From the NCBI RefSeq assembly GCF_021545335.1, contig NZ_CP089312.1, positions 3,596,001 to 3,660,000 of the forward strand: DNA of 64,000 nt, given 5' to 3'. A program made the translations under genes and the position numbers. Source of the stretch: Streptomyces sp. GQFP. GTDB lineage: Bacteria > Actinomycetota > Actinomycetes > Streptomycetales > Streptomycetaceae. The notes under the pieces were generated by a model that was not told the origin of the DNA, did not search any database, and saw nothing but the letters and a program-made list of their open reading frames with translations. Of this stretch, positions 9,770 through 19,296 are shown one piece after another. Position 1 is the stretch's first letter. Every line of letters begins with the position of its first letter.

Positions 9770-11244
9770 GCCCCATCCCTACCCTGCGGGGACGACGCTT
9801 GTCGACGCCGGTTCAGGGCGTCCGTCGTACGGCGGGGCAGTGCCGTACGTCCGACCGTCGCCGCCAGTTTGCGCAGCCGGCGCCAGTCCATGGGTGGCGT
9901 CGGCGCGGGAACGCCGGGCCGGTTCCGGGGGACGCGGACGCGCAGGGCGCCCGGTTCGACGCGGCAGCGGACGGGGGTGGGCAGGACGAGGGCCTCGCCG
10001 TCGAGGCCGACCTCGATCTCGGGCAGGTCGGCCTCGACGACGACCTCGTGGGCGGTGACGACGGTCAGGCCGGTGGCGTACCGGCCCAGAAGCAGTTCGG
10101 CGGCCTGGGCGGCGTCCTCGACCTTGATGCCGAGCACGCCGAGGACACCGGCGTCCAGGCGCTCGCGACGGCCGAGGCCGGCCAGGTCGTCCATGCGGTA
10201 GCGGTTGTTGCTGACGAGCAGGGCCTGCGGTGCGTGGACGGTGGTCTCCCCGTCGTGCGTGTCGGCCTGCGGGTACGCCCGTGCGGTCAGCGTCGCGCCG
10301 CGCTCGAAGGTGAGCAGCTCGGGCAGCAGGTCCAGGGTGGTGCCGACCTTGTCGTCGCGGTAGGCGGGGCTCTGCACGATCGAGGCGTACGCACCGAAGG
10401 AGGCGTTGTTGACGAAGGGGCGGCTGTCCGCCGTACCGCCCACGTGGGTGTCGAGGAAGCCGAGGTCCACGCGCAGCTCCACCCCGCCCGCGTCCGTGAG
10501 GGCGTCGAGGCAGGTCGCCGGGTCGTCGCGGTCGAGGCCGAGGTCCATGGCGAAGTGGTTGCGTGTACCGGCGGACACGACCAGGAAGGGCAGGCCGTGT
10601 TCGGCGGCGACGCCCGCGACGAGGGCCTGGGTGCCGTCGCCGCCGGCCACGCCGAGCAGATCCGCGCCGGCCGCGACCGCCTCCCGGGCCAGGGCGACGA
10701 CGTCCTCGGGCTCGGGTTTGTCGGGGTCGAGCAGATGGACGCGGGCGCCGAGCCGCTCCGCCTTCTCGCGCAGCCGGAAACGCTCGACCTTGCCGCCGCC
10801 GGAGCGCGGGTTCATGAGGAGGAAGGGCTGGCGGGGCCCCGGCACCTCGTACTCACGGACCGGCACGACATGGGACTTGGTGCTGCTCAGCGCGAATTTC
10901 CCGGCCCACACGGCGACGCACCACAGGACGATGGAGGCGAGCGCCGGCCCCAGCAGGTTGGCGGTGGCGAAGAGGGCGACGACAGCGATCGGGGTGGCCA
11001 CGGCGAGCACCGCCCCCACACCCCGTACGAGGCCGCGCCGGGCGAGCGCCCACCACAGGCCGGAGGCGGTGAGCACGGCCCCGCCGGCTCCGACCACGCC
11101 GAGCAGCAGGCTGCCCATGCCCGCGTATCCGATCGGCAGCAGCACGGCCAGCCCGGCGGCCCCGAGCGCCCCGCGCGCCGCCCAGCGCTGCCGGGCATGC
11201 GCACGCCCGAACAGCTCGATGCCCACGCCGGTACCCATGTCCAT
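9766..11244 (-). CDS. Diacylglycerol kinase-like membrane protein
   Basis: 492 residues. Residues about 1-130 contain four or five hydrophobic helices. The rest is a DAGK catalytic domain: PFLLMNPRSGGGKVERF is the usual nucleotide-binding start, GVAGGDGTQALVAG carries the GGDGT signature, and SAGTRNHFAMDLGL corresponds to the P(A/G)GTxNDFA element, here with His in place of the acidic residue. NNASFGAY and the C-terminal beta domain also fit. It probably phosphorylates a lipid such as diacylglycerol or another membrane alcohol. The 4-bp overlap with the following kinase gene suggests one operon. Confidence 0.85.
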   Translation of the reverse strand: MDMGTGVGIELFGRAHARQRWAARGALGAAGLAVLLPIGYAGMGSLLLGVVGAGGAVLTASGLWWALARRGLVRGVGAVLAVATPIAVVALFATANLLGPALASIVLWCVAVWAGKFALSSTKSHVVPVREYEVPGPRQPFLLMNPRSGGGKVERFRLREKAERLGARVHLLDPDKPEPEDVVALAREAVAAGADLLGVAGGDGTQALVAGVAAEHGLPFLVVSAGTRNHFAMDLGLDRDDPATCLDALTDAGGVELRVDLGFLDTHVGGTADSRPFVNNASFGAYASIVQSPAYRDDKVGTTLDLLPELLTFERGATLTARAYPQADTHDGETTVHAPQALLVSNNRYRMDDLAGLGRRERLDAGVLGVLGIKVEDAAQAAELLLGRYATGLTVVTAHEVVVEADLPEIEVGLDGEALVLPTPVRCRVEPGALRVRVPRNRPGVPAPTPPMDWRRLRKLAATVGRTALPRRTTDALNRRRQASSPQGRDGA

Positions 11245-11455
11245 GTCGACGTTCTAGCAGAGTTCGTGATCTCCCCATACCCAGCCCCCCGCTGAACAGG
11301 ATGATCACGGTGGACTTTCCTTGAAGGCACGATCGGGTCACGGTATCTTCACCACTCAGTCGCCACGCATATCCGAAACGGCGCACGCATTCGCACTTCA
11401 CCCTCCACATTTCGCCCTTCGCATTCGACCCCTCGCACTTTTGGAGAACGTGACG

Positions 11456-12436
11456 ATGACCGTGCCCGAAACGGATGCCCCGAGACAGCGCGAAACGCAC
11501 AGAACGGACGAAATAGAGATAAGACATTACGTCTCGCGGGCCGAACTTCGCGGTACCCGGGTGCGATTGGCCGGATATGCCTATCTGCACCGGGTGGAGA
11601 CGCACGACGTCACGACCGAACTCGTCGTGCGCGAAAGGGAAACGGGCACGGAGTACCGGCTGCCCGTCACCCACACCGCGTCCCCGCACCTCGGCGCCGA
11701 CGAGGACGAGGGGCAGTACGTGTACGAGAAGGCCGGGTTCGAGGCCGCCTTCGACATCGACACCCTCGCCGACGGCTCGCCCCTCGACGACGGGCTGTGG
11801 GACATCTCCCTGGCCGTCGGCGCTCAGGGGCTCACGCGCGAGGTGCGCATAGGCAGCAGACGGGCCGAGCGGCTGGCGGGCCGTCCCGACGTGCGGATCA
11901 CGGAGACCGTACGAGGTCGGCGTGCCGTCACGCTCTACACGACCGTTCCGTACGGCAACTACACGATCGACCTCGGCGAGCGGAAGCACCCGGTGCTGAA
12001 GCGGCTCACCTTCGGGGCCGTCCGCTGGCACGCCGGCCGTCCCACCGAGCTGCTGGTCACCGGCCGCTGCACACTCGGCGCGTACCCGCGCGGGGCGCTG
12101 GCCGTGCACCTCACCAACGAGGACGAGCCGAGCACCACGGCCGTCTTTCCCGCCGTACGGCCCCCGCACGGCGAGCAGTTCACCGTACACATACCCGTCG
12201 CCGAGCTGGCGCCCGGCGTGTGGAGCGGTGAACTCCGGCTCGGGGAAAGAACGTTGCCGCTGCCACAGCCGCCGAAGAAACTGGGTGCGGCCAAGTGGTG
12301 GCGGCGAAGCGGACTCTGGTACGCGAAGCCGGTTTTCAGGCCGGAGGGCGGGTTCGCGCTGCGCGTGGGGCGGACCGGGAAAGCGGGACTTCTCAGGGCG
12401 GCTCCCGGTCTCCTGAATCGCCGCGTTCTTCGCTAA
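11456..12436 (+). CDS. Protein of unknown function, two beta-sandwich-like domains
   Basis: 326 residues with no signal peptide or membrane helix. The sequence is rich in alternating hydrophobic/charged strands (RVRLAGYAYLHRVETHDVTTELVVRER, then PTELLVTGRCTLGAY), so two Ig-like or jelly-roll domains are likely, followed by a basic C-terminal tail. Such domains accompany polymer glycosyl- or glycerophospho-transferases, and similar Streptomyces genes are sometimes labelled transferase, but I see no catalytic motif. The ATG at 11456 has GGAG nine bases before it. The first 100 codons and the 5' region are clearly less GC-rich than their surroundings. The stop overlaps that of the convergent kinase gene by 4 bp. 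Confidence 0.6.
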   Translation: MTVPETDAPRQRETHRTDEIEIRHYVSRAELRGTRVRLAGYAYLHRVETHDVTTELVVRERETGTEYRLPVTHTASPHLGADEDEGQYVYEKAGFEAAFDIDTLADGSPLDDGLWDISLAVGAQGLTREVRIGSRRAERLAGRPDVRITETVRGRRAVTLYTTVPYGNYTIDLGERKHPVLKRLTFGAVRWHAGRPTELLVTGRCTLGAYPRGALAVHLTNEDEPSTTAVFPAVRPPHGEQFTVHIPVAELAPGVWSGELRLGERTLPLPQPPKKLGAAKWWRRSGLWYAKPVFRPEGGFALRVGRTGKAGLLRAAPGLLNRRVLR

Positions 12437-14151
12437 TTGGCGAACGTGTCCAGGGCGACGTCGAAATACTCCTTCGCCTCCCGCACCTTCCCGACGGGCG
12501 CCGACACCCATACGTCGTACATCCGGCCGTCCTCCTCCCAGCACAGGTCGTAGGTGTGGCGCGGTCCCTCGGCCGTGCTGAAGCCGTCCCAGGTGAACTC
12601 CCAGAGCGCGGCGGCCTGTTGACCGTGCACGGTCTCCGTGACCCGTCCGTCGCGGTAACCGGGGTTCGAGGAGGGCCCGTTGGCGTGCGCCCGCCTCATC
12701 ACCCCGAGCGGGCCGCCCGGTTGGGGGTCGACGACCCTGATCCCGAGCCGGAAGGTCTCCCCCGGTGACAGATAGAAGACCCGGTCCTTCTGCTCGGTCC
12801 GCGTGAAACCGTCCGGCACGGCGAGCGAGAAGCCACGCGGGTCCTGGGCGAGGCGGTAGCCGGAGGGAGCGGTCCGGGAGGAAGGGCTACTGGAGGTAGA
12901 GGGAGTGGGAGTGGGAGTGGGCCCGGTCGTGCTGGGCGACACCTCCGTCGCCCCCGACACCGTCGCCGTCGCCGTGCTCCCCGGCCTCCCACCCCCGCCG
13001 TCCCCCGAGTTCATCAGCAGTGCCGCCGCGGACACCCCTGCCCCGGCCAGCGCCGCGACAAGCACCGCGGCGATGAGCACGGCCCGCCCGGAGGGCCGCG
13101 ACGCCTGATCCGTCGTACGAGAAGAAGAGGTACGAGGGGATGAGGTACGAGGGGATGAGGTACGAGGGGATGAGGTACGAGGGGATGAGATACGCGATGA
13201 AGGGCGCCGCAGGGAGAGGGTGCGAGGTGACGGCGTCGGCGCCGGTTTCCCGCCGGAGTCCTCGCCCCGCCGGTCCTGCTGCCGGGCCGGCGAGTACCCG
13301 GCCGACAGCTTCGGCGTACGCCCGGTCGCCCGGAACGCCCGCAGCATCCGTTCCGCCTGTGCCGCGTCGAGCCGCCGCTCGGGATCGCGTTCGAGGAGCC
13401 CCCGTACGACGGGCAGGAGCGGCGCGGCCTGGGCCGGTGGCCGTACCTCGTCGATCACGACGGCGTGCAGGATGCCGCCCAACGAGTCGCGCCGGAACGG
13501 GGATTCACCGCTCAGCGCGGTGCAGATCAGCGCGCCGAGCGACCACAGGTCGGACTCCGGCCCGGTCCTGGTCCCGGACATCCGCTCGGGCGCCGTGTAC
13601 TCGGGCGAGCCGACGAAGGAGCCGCTCTCGGTGAGGGTGGTCGCGCCCGCGACCTGGGCGATCCCGAAGTCGGTGAGGACGATCCGGTCGGTGCCGTCCT
13701 CCAGGAGGACGTTCGCGGGCTTGATGTCCCGGTGCAGGACACCGGCGGCGTGGGCCGCGCCCAGGGCGCCGAGCAGGGCGATGCCGATCCGGGCGGCCTC
13801 GTCGGCGTCGACGGGACCGTCCCCGGAGATCCGGTCGGCCAGCGAGCCGCCGTCGATCAGCTCCATGACGATGTACGGGCGTTCGTCGTCCTCGACGACA
13901 TCGTGGACGACGATGATGTGCGGATGGTGCAGCTGGGCGACCGCGCGCGCCTCGCGCAGGGTGCGGTCGCGCCGCAGCCGGGCCTCGTCCGCCGAGAGGG
14001 AGGTGTCCTGCGTCAACTCCTTGACCGCGACCCGCCGTTCGAGCAGCTGGTCGGTCGCCCGCCAGACGACGCCCATGCCGCCCCGGCCGAGCCTGGCCTC
14101 CAGGCGGTACCGCCCGGCGATCACACGGAAGCTGTCCCCCTCGGTCCCCAT
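12433..14151 (-). CDS. Membrane Ser/Thr protein kinase (Hanks type)
   Basis: 572 residues from the ATG at 14151, which follows GAGG by a few bases; ATGs at 14160 and 14163 are possible. The full kinase motif set is present (RLGRGGMGVV, VAVKEL, LHRDIKPANVLL, LTDFGIAQ, APERMSG, DLWSLGALI). The linker holds a tandem SSPRT repeat, then a transmembrane helix (AVLIAAVLVAALAGAGVSAA) and an outer domain beginning DPRGFSLAVPDGFTRTE and ending in an EYFDVALDTF-like helix. That outer domain resembles those of the next three kinase-like proteins. It converges on the preceding gene with a 4-bp stop overlap. Confidence 0.93.
   Translation of the reverse strand: MGTEGDSFRVIAGRYRLEARLGRGGMGVVWRATDQLLERRVAVKELTQDTSLSADEARLRRDRTLREARAVAQLHHPHIIVVHDVVEDDERPYIVMELIDGGSLADRISGDGPVDADEAARIGIALLGALGAAHAAGVLHRDIKPANVLLEDGTDRIVLTDFGIAQVAGATTLTESGSFVGSPEYTAPERMSGTRTGPESDLWSLGALICTALSGESPFRRDSLGGILHAVVIDEVRPPAQAAPLLPVVRGLLERDPERRLDAAQAERMLRAFRATGRTPKLSAGYSPARQQDRRGEDSGGKPAPTPSPRTLSLRRPSSRISSPRTSSPRTSSPRTSSPRTSSSRTTDQASRPSGRAVLIAAVLVAALAGAGVSAAALLMNSGDGGGGRPGSTATATVSGATEVSPSTTGPTPTPTPSTSSSPSSRTAPSGYRLAQDPRGFSLAVPDGFTRTEQKDRVFYLSPGETFRLGIRVVDPQPGGPLGVMRRAHANGPSSNPGYRDGRVTETVHGQQAAALWEFTWDGFSTAEGPRHTYDLCWEEDGRMYDVWVSAPVGKVREAKEYFDVALDTFAN
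13129..13188. repeat. 15-bp tandem repeat, four perfect copies, inside a kinase gene
   Basis: Four identical copies of GGTACGAGGGGATGA (read on +) encode SSPRT four times on the - strand in the juxtamembrane linker of the kinase. Degenerate units flank it (SSSRT on one side, SSRISSPRT-like on the other). Perfect copies suggest recent slippage, so copy number may vary between strains. Confidence 0.95.
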
Positions 14152-14248
14152 GAGCCTCATCATGCCGCACCGGAGGACAGGACTCCGGGGCGCCGAGCAG
14201 CGGATGACCGACAACCGCCCTACCAGGCGTGCCGTATGCGTGGCGGTG

Positions 14249-15916
14249 TCAGCCGGCCTTCGGCCGCCAGCCCCGCAGTACCGCGCTGAACTGCTCGCGC
14301 GCGGTCGCCCAGTCGGCCGCCGGAGAGGACATGTAGAGCAGGTACTCGGCGCCGTCGCGGCCGAGATACGCCTGCTCGATGGCCCGCCGCGGCCCCGGGA
14401 ACCCCCCGTCCTCCGCCAGCGCGGTCCAGGTGAAGTCCCAGAGCGAACCCTTGCGGTCGCGGTAGACGTTCGACTCCAGGCTGACCCTCTTGTACGCGCT
14501 GAGTTTCTGGAGCTGCTGTTCCAGGTCGAGTTGGTGGAGGTAGGGGTCGTCGAAGTCCGGGGACTCGTCGATGGCGATACGGAGGAAGTGCTCCCCGCCG
14601 TCGGGCGAGTAGTCGATCTGCCCGTTCGTCTCCGTCCGCGTCCACCCCTGGGGCAGCGAGAGACTGAAACCGGCCGGATCGTCGACCCGCACCCAGTCCT
14701 TCGGCACGGTGCCCGGCACGGCGGAGGGCTGCGCACTCGCACTCGCCGTAACGGAGGGAGAGCCGGAGGGCGTGGCGGACGGCGAGGCCGAGACGGCCGA
14801 ACCGGCGTTCTTCGAACCGGAGTTCCACTGGTGCAGCCCGAACGCCCCACCCCCGCCGACGAGCACGACCAGCGCGGCGACGAGGGCGATCGTACGACCC
14901 CGGCGGCGCGGCCCGGCCGGGGCGGCAGGACCCACCTGGGTCGGACCAATGACCGGACCGAAGGTCCCCTGAACCGGCGTGGCGGAGCCGACCGCGGCCC
15001 CGCCCATCCGGAAGGTCCCGACCTCCCCCTCCGCAGTCGCCCGCATCGCCCCCGTGTGAAGCGTCGGCACGTACTGCTCGGCCGCGCGGGGCCGTCGCCC
15101 CTCCGCCGCCTCCGCGAGCATCTGTTCGACCTCGGCCGCTCCGGGCCGTACGGCGGGATCCTTGAGGAGCAGGGACGTGATGACGGGCGCGAGCGGACCG
15201 GCGTACCGCAGCTCGTCGGCCTCGTCCTCGACGACCGCCTGCATGGTGGTCAGCGGGGAGGTGCGGCGGAACGGGGACCGGCCCTCGACGGCCGTGTACA
15301 GCGTGGCCCCGAGCGCCCACAGGTCGGAGGAGGGTCCCGGGTCCTCGCCGCGCAGCCGCTCGGGGGCGAGGTAGTCGACCGAGCCGACGATTTCTCCCGT
15401 GCGCGTGATGGTCGTGTCCCCCTCGACCTGGGCGATCCCGAAGTCGGTGAGCAGGACCCGGCCGTCCTGGGAGAGCAGGACGTTGCCGGGCTTGATGTCC
15501 CGGTGCAGTACGCCGGCGGCGTGCGCGGCGGTCAGCGCGCGCAGCACCCACAGGCCGACCCGCGCGGCCTCGCGCGGTTCGATCCGTCCGGCCTCCTTGA
15601 CCGCGTCGGCCAGCGAGTGGCCCTCGACGAGTTCCATCACGATCCACGGCCGGCCGTCGTGGTCGAGTACGTCGTGCAGGGTGACGACGGCGGAGTGGTT
15701 GATCCGCGCCGCCGCGCGCGCCTCGGCCCGGGTCCGGGCGAGCAGGACGGCCTTCTCGCTCTCGGACACGTACAGGGCGGCCGTCAGCTCCTTGACGGCG
15801 ACGGCACGGTGCAGCAGCTCGTCGTGCGCACGCCACACACGGCCCATGCCGCCGCTGCCGATGACGTCGACGAGCCGGTAGCGGCCCGCGAGAAGCAGGC
15901 CCTGCATCTCATTCAC
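14249..15916 (-). CDS. Membrane Ser/Thr protein kinase (Hanks type)
   Basis: 555 residues from the GTG at 15916, which follows GGGGA closely; the ATG at 15907 (MQGLLLAGRYRL) is nearly as good. Motifs: VIGSGGMGRVWRA, VAVKEL, LHRDIKPGNVLL, LTDFGIAQVEGD, APERLRGED, DLWALGATLY. After a 130-residue linker come a basic stop-transfer side (RRRGR), a membrane helix (TIALVAALVVLVGGGGAF) and an outer domain starting DPAGFSLSLPQGWTRTE with WDFTW in the middle, the same fold type as in the neighbours. It probably shares a transcript with the adjacent kinase gene, which starts 98 bp downstream of its stop. Confidence 0.93.
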   Translation of the reverse strand: MNEMQGLLLAGRYRLVDVIGSGGMGRVWRAHDELLHRAVAVKELTAALYVSESEKAVLLARTRAEARAAARINHSAVVTLHDVLDHDGRPWIVMELVEGHSLADAVKEAGRIEPREAARVGLWVLRALTAAHAAGVLHRDIKPGNVLLSQDGRVLLTDFGIAQVEGDTTITRTGEIVGSVDYLAPERLRGEDPGPSSDLWALGATLYTAVEGRSPFRRTSPLTTMQAVVEDEADELRYAGPLAPVITSLLLKDPAVRPGAAEVEQMLAEAAEGRRPRAAEQYVPTLHTGAMRATAEGEVGTFRMGGAAVGSATPVQGTFGPVIGPTQVGPAAPAGPRRRGRTIALVAALVVLVGGGGAFGLHQWNSGSKNAGSAVSASPSATPSGSPSVTASASAQPSAVPGTVPKDWVRVDDPAGFSLSLPQGWTRTETNGQIDYSPDGGEHFLRIAIDESPDFDDPYLHQLDLEQQLQKLSAYKRVSLESNVYRDRKGSLWDFTWTALAEDGGFPGPRRAIEQAYLGRDGAEYLLYMSSPAADWATAREQFSAVLRGWRPKAG

Positions 15917-16057
15917 GTTTCCCCGCAATGGTCTTGACAGGGGCAAGACTAAGGAGCCCCCTCGCCGGAGGGAACCGCAGGGGTGCTTACGGGGACAGCA
16001 CTGTGACGGTTCTGCCCGTCAGGCCTGCCCCCGAGGTCGGCCGCTGGCCCGTTGGGG

Positions 16058-19000
16058 TCAGCCGGTGAACTGATAGGTGGCCGCGGCCTGTTCGTACAGG
16101 CGCGTCACCTCGTCCCGCTCGGCCTCCGGCCCACGCACCTGGACCACGTGGTACCGCCCGTCGACGACTATCGCGAGATTGCGTACGAACACCTCGCTGC
16201 CGGAGCTGTTCTGCCAGGTGAACTGCCCCTCGGCCATGGTCCGTCCGCCCACCTCGATGGTCCGCATCCCACTGGACGTGGCCCAGGTCGAGTCGCGGAA
16301 CGGCTGCAGCTCGTACTCCCGCTCCCGCTGGTACGCCATCGGATCGGCGCCGTACTGCTGCGTGGTGTCCCGGCCCGGTACGACGATCAGCTCGAACGAG
16401 CCGTGCGAGTACACGACTTGGCCGCGCCCGTTCTTCGCCGCCCGGTCCCAGCCGTTGGCGACGGCGACCCGGAAGCCCTCGGGGTCGGTACGCACGGTGA
16501 AGCCGGCCGCGACATCGGGCCCGGTGGTCGTCTCCGTCTCCGACGAACCGGCCGACGGGGAGGCGCTGTTGCCGTTCCCGCTGCCGGGCGAGGTCTGCTC
16601 GGGCCGCGGTTCGCTGCTCGCGTCCGGGTTCTCGGCCGACTGCTCCGGCGCCGTGCTCACCTCTCCGGCGGAACCGGTCCGCTCCCCGTCCTGATCCCCG
16701 CTGCTCTTGGCCTTCGGCATGAAGAACATGGCGTACGCGATCGCCGCGGCCAGCGCGAGCAGTATCAGGACGAGCAGGTTGCGGCCCAGTCTGCGCGGCG
16801 CCCGCTTCTCCTGCCTGCCCCGCTTGTGCCGTCCGTGCGGTCCGGTCGCGGGCAGCCGTGCCCGGCGCCTGCGCACCAGCTCGCCCCGGCGCCGTACGAT
16901 CGGCAGCCGGCGCGGATCGGTGGGTGGCGCGGCGACGGTGTACAGACCGGCCTCGGGCTCCGGCGCCGACCGGACGAGGGAGCGCAGCCAGCCGTTCAGC
17001 TCCTCGAAGTCGAGCCGCTCGGTGGGGTCCTGGCGCAGCAGTGACTCCACGACGGGCCTGAGCGGTCCGCACTCCTCGGCGAAGGCGGGCGGCTCGGCGC
17101 ACACCAGCTGCACCAGCTCGGCCGTCGACTCCTCGGGGTAGGGCGCATGGCCCTGTACGGCCCTGAAGAGCAGCGCGCCGAGCGCCCACAGGTCGGTCGC
17201 GGGACCGATGGGCGGGGCCAGCTGCCAGTTCTCGTGCACGGGACCGGCCTGCTCGGGCGCCCACCGCTCGGTCACCGCCCCTACGAGGGCCATCCGCGCC
17301 TGCCGTGCCCGCTCGGCGGCCAGCGGGGTCGCGGGCCCACGCCGGGGGGCACCGCCGGCGACCACGTCGTCCCAGCGGCCCGGGGTCCGGCCGGGGACAC
17401 GATCGGCGGGCGGGACCTGGTCCCGGGGCATGTCCTGGGGCGCGTCCTGGGGCTGGGCGTGAGTCGGCGGCCAAGGCTGCCGGTGTTGTTGCTGGTGCTG
17501 GTGCTGGTGTTGCTGGTGCGGAACGCTGTCGGCGACCCCGCTCGTCGCGGCGCCGTTCGCTGCGGCGGGCAGGGCGCTGCGCGCCTGTCCGGCGTGCCCC
17601 GCCTGACCGGGAATCCCCGTCGCGGGGGCGAAGCCACCGTTCCAGCTGGCCGGCGTACGCACGCCGTAGGGGTCGGCGATCTGCCCCGGAGGCGGAGTGG
17701 CGGCCGGGCCACGCTCCACACCGGTGCCGTGCGCACCGCCACCGGCGCCGCCCGCCTCGATCGACGGCCTGGCACCTGGCAGTGCTGTACGCCCGCTCTG
17801 CTCGGCCTCCTGGACCCGGGCCGCGGCCCGCGCCCCCGCCCGGTACGCGGCGATCGCCCCGGCCCGCGCCGCCCGGATGTCCCCGCCGGTCTCCAACGCC
17901 CGCCGCTCACCCCCGGCGGAGCCTCCGCCGCTTCCCTCGGCGCCGGTCCCGGGCACCCCGCCACCGGCCCGCGCCTCGATGGCGGCACGCCGGGCAGCCT
18001 CGGGATCCCCGGCGGCATCCCCGGCGAACGTCCCCCCGGGAATTCCGTAACCTCCACCGGCACCGGCTCCGGACGCCCCACCGCCCCGTGCCTCGACAGC
18101 GGCACGCCGAGCGGCCTCGGGATCCCCTCCGGAACCCCCGGCGAACGTCCCACCGGCAACGCCGTAACCCCCGCCCGCGCCAGGACGACCGGCCCCGCCA
18201 CCCGTCCGCGCCTCAATGGCGGCACGCCGGGCAGCCTCGGGATCCCCGGCGGTACCACCGGCGAACGTCCCACCGGAAGCCCCGTAGTTGCCGACCCCGC
18301 CGGGGTGGCCCGAAACGCCGACCCCACCGCCGGGCAGCCCCTGGCGCCCCGCCGCACCCGGACCACTCGGCAACGGAGCCGGTGACTGCCCGTACCCTCC
18401 GCCCCCGCCACTGCCGCCCGCCGAACCCGGCCTCGCGCCGCCACCGGCCCCCGGAGCGCCAACTGCCGCGCCCCCTAGGGCCTTCGCGCCCTCATGTGCC
18501 CCGGCCGCCCCTGACGTGTCCCGGCCCGGCACCGGGTCGTACCCGCACAGCGCCTCTTCCGCCGCTCCGGCCGCCAGCCCGGTGAGCATCACGCGCCCGT
18601 CGTCGCAGACGAGCACCGTGCGCTCGGTGATGTTGCGGTGCACCCAGCCATGGGCGTGCAGCACGCGCAGTGCCATGAGGACATCGGCGGCGACCTCGGC
18701 CGCGCGGTACGGCGTCAGCGGCTTCTCGGCGAGCAGCGACGCCAGCGACCGCGCCGGCACCAGTTCACTCACTATCCACAGCGAACCGCCCTGCGCGAAC
18801 ACGTCGAAGACCTGGTCGAGCCGTGGGTGGTCGGGGATGGACGCGGCGGCCTGCGCGGCCTCGATGGCACGCCGTACGGCCGGATCGCTGGGCCGACGCG
18901 TGGCCGTGGACCGCGTGTCGGACGCCCGCGCCCGACGCCCGTCCCGCGCCACGAACCCGTCCGGCAGCCCGTCCGAGTCGAGCACCTCGGCCTCGACGAC

Positions 19001-19144
19001 CTCGGGCAACGGCACCTGCCTGACCAGGACTTCCTGCCCGCTGTAGGTGTCCCAGGCCCGGGTCTCGGAGAGTTCGAACTCATCGGACGGCGGCAGCGGC
19101 AGGCGATAGCGGTCGGCGAGCACCCGCCCCGCATATTCCTCCAC
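16058..19144 (-). CDS. Giant pseudokinase with a long insert and extracytoplasmic domain
   Basis: 1028 residues from the GTG at 19144, which follows GGGAGG with good spacing. The N-terminal part is kinase-like, but the key residues are missing: the VAVK lysine is VLVRQV, HRD is HRN (VHRNITERTVL, near residue 168), and DFG is TGL (MLTGLAAG, near 187). Kinase subdomains resume only near residue 640 (ATDLWALGALLFRAVQG), after about 430 residues rich in Gly, Ala, Pro and Gln that include three copies of a 39-40 residue unit with DPEAARRAAIEAR. A transmembrane helix (NLLVLILLALAAAIAYAMFF) and an outer domain (DPEGFRVAVANGWDR) follow. It is probably a non-catalytic scaffold or regulator of the adjacent kinases. 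Confidence 0.85.
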   Translation of the reverse strand: MEEYAGRVLADRYRLPLPPSDEFELSETRAWDTYSGQEVLVRQVPLPEVVEAEVLDSDGLPDGFVARDGRRARASDTRSTATRRPSDPAVRRAIEAAQAAASIPDHPRLDQVFDVFAQGGSLWIVSELVPARSLASLLAEKPLTPYRAAEVAADVLMALRVLHAHGWVHRNITERTVLVCDDGRVMLTGLAAGAAEEALCGYDPVPGRDTSGAAGAHEGAKALGGAAVGAPGAGGGARPGSAGGSGGGGGYGQSPAPLPSGPGAAGRQGLPGGGVGVSGHPGGVGNYGASGGTFAGGTAGDPEAARRAAIEARTGGGAGRPGAGGGYGVAGGTFAGGSGGDPEAARRAAVEARGGGASGAGAGGGYGIPGGTFAGDAAGDPEAARRAAIEARAGGGVPGTGAEGSGGGSAGGERRALETGGDIRAARAGAIAAYRAGARAAARVQEAEQSGRTALPGARPSIEAGGAGGGAHGTGVERGPAATPPPGQIADPYGVRTPASWNGGFAPATGIPGQAGHAGQARSALPAAANGAATSGVADSVPHQQHQHQHQQQHRQPWPPTHAQPQDAPQDMPRDQVPPADRVPGRTPGRWDDVVAGGAPRRGPATPLAAERARQARMALVGAVTERWAPEQAGPVHENWQLAPPIGPATDLWALGALLFRAVQGHAPYPEESTAELVQLVCAEPPAFAEECGPLRPVVESLLRQDPTERLDFEELNGWLRSLVRSAPEPEAGLYTVAAPPTDPRRLPIVRRRGELVRRRRARLPATGPHGRHKRGRQEKRAPRRLGRNLLVLILLALAAAIAYAMFFMPKAKSSGDQDGERTGSAGEVSTAPEQSAENPDASSEPRPEQTSPGSGNGNSASPSAGSSETETTTGPDVAAGFTVRTDPEGFRVAVANGWDRAAKNGRGQVVYSHGSFELIVVPGRDTTQQYGADPMAYQREREYELQPFRDSTWATSSGMRTIEVGGRTMAEGQFTWQNSSGSEVFVRNLAIVVDGRYHVVQVRGPEAERDEVTRLYEQAAATYQFTG
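17974..18328. repeat. Three 117-120 bp tandem units inside the pseudokinase gene
   Basis: Units begin at 17974, 18091 and 18211, each with a near-identical core GGCACGCCG.GC.GCCTCGG (read on +). They encode the DPEAARRAA(I/V)EAR segments of the insert. The units are multiples of three, so the frame is kept. Confidence 0.85.
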
Positions 19145-19296
19145 GATGCCTCCCCCGGGCCGTCGGCTGCTCAATTCCGTTCGCCATACGTCCCGTTCTG
19201 GATGCGTACGGTCCGCAACCACTCACGATACGTGCCGGAGGCAAGTCACAAAGAGAGGATGCGAGATCTCACGGCCTCAACTCGGAACCGCGCACA

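Noticed and set aside
13129..13188. Regularly spaced repeats as a CRISPR array
   Set aside because: Units are contiguous 15-mers without spacers and lie in frame within a kinase gene.
14152..14949. N-terminal extension of the kinase at 12.4 kb, upstream of 14151
   Set aside because: It overlaps the end of the neighbouring kinase gene in another frame, is extremely Arg/Pro/Ser-rich and precedes the normal kinase start.
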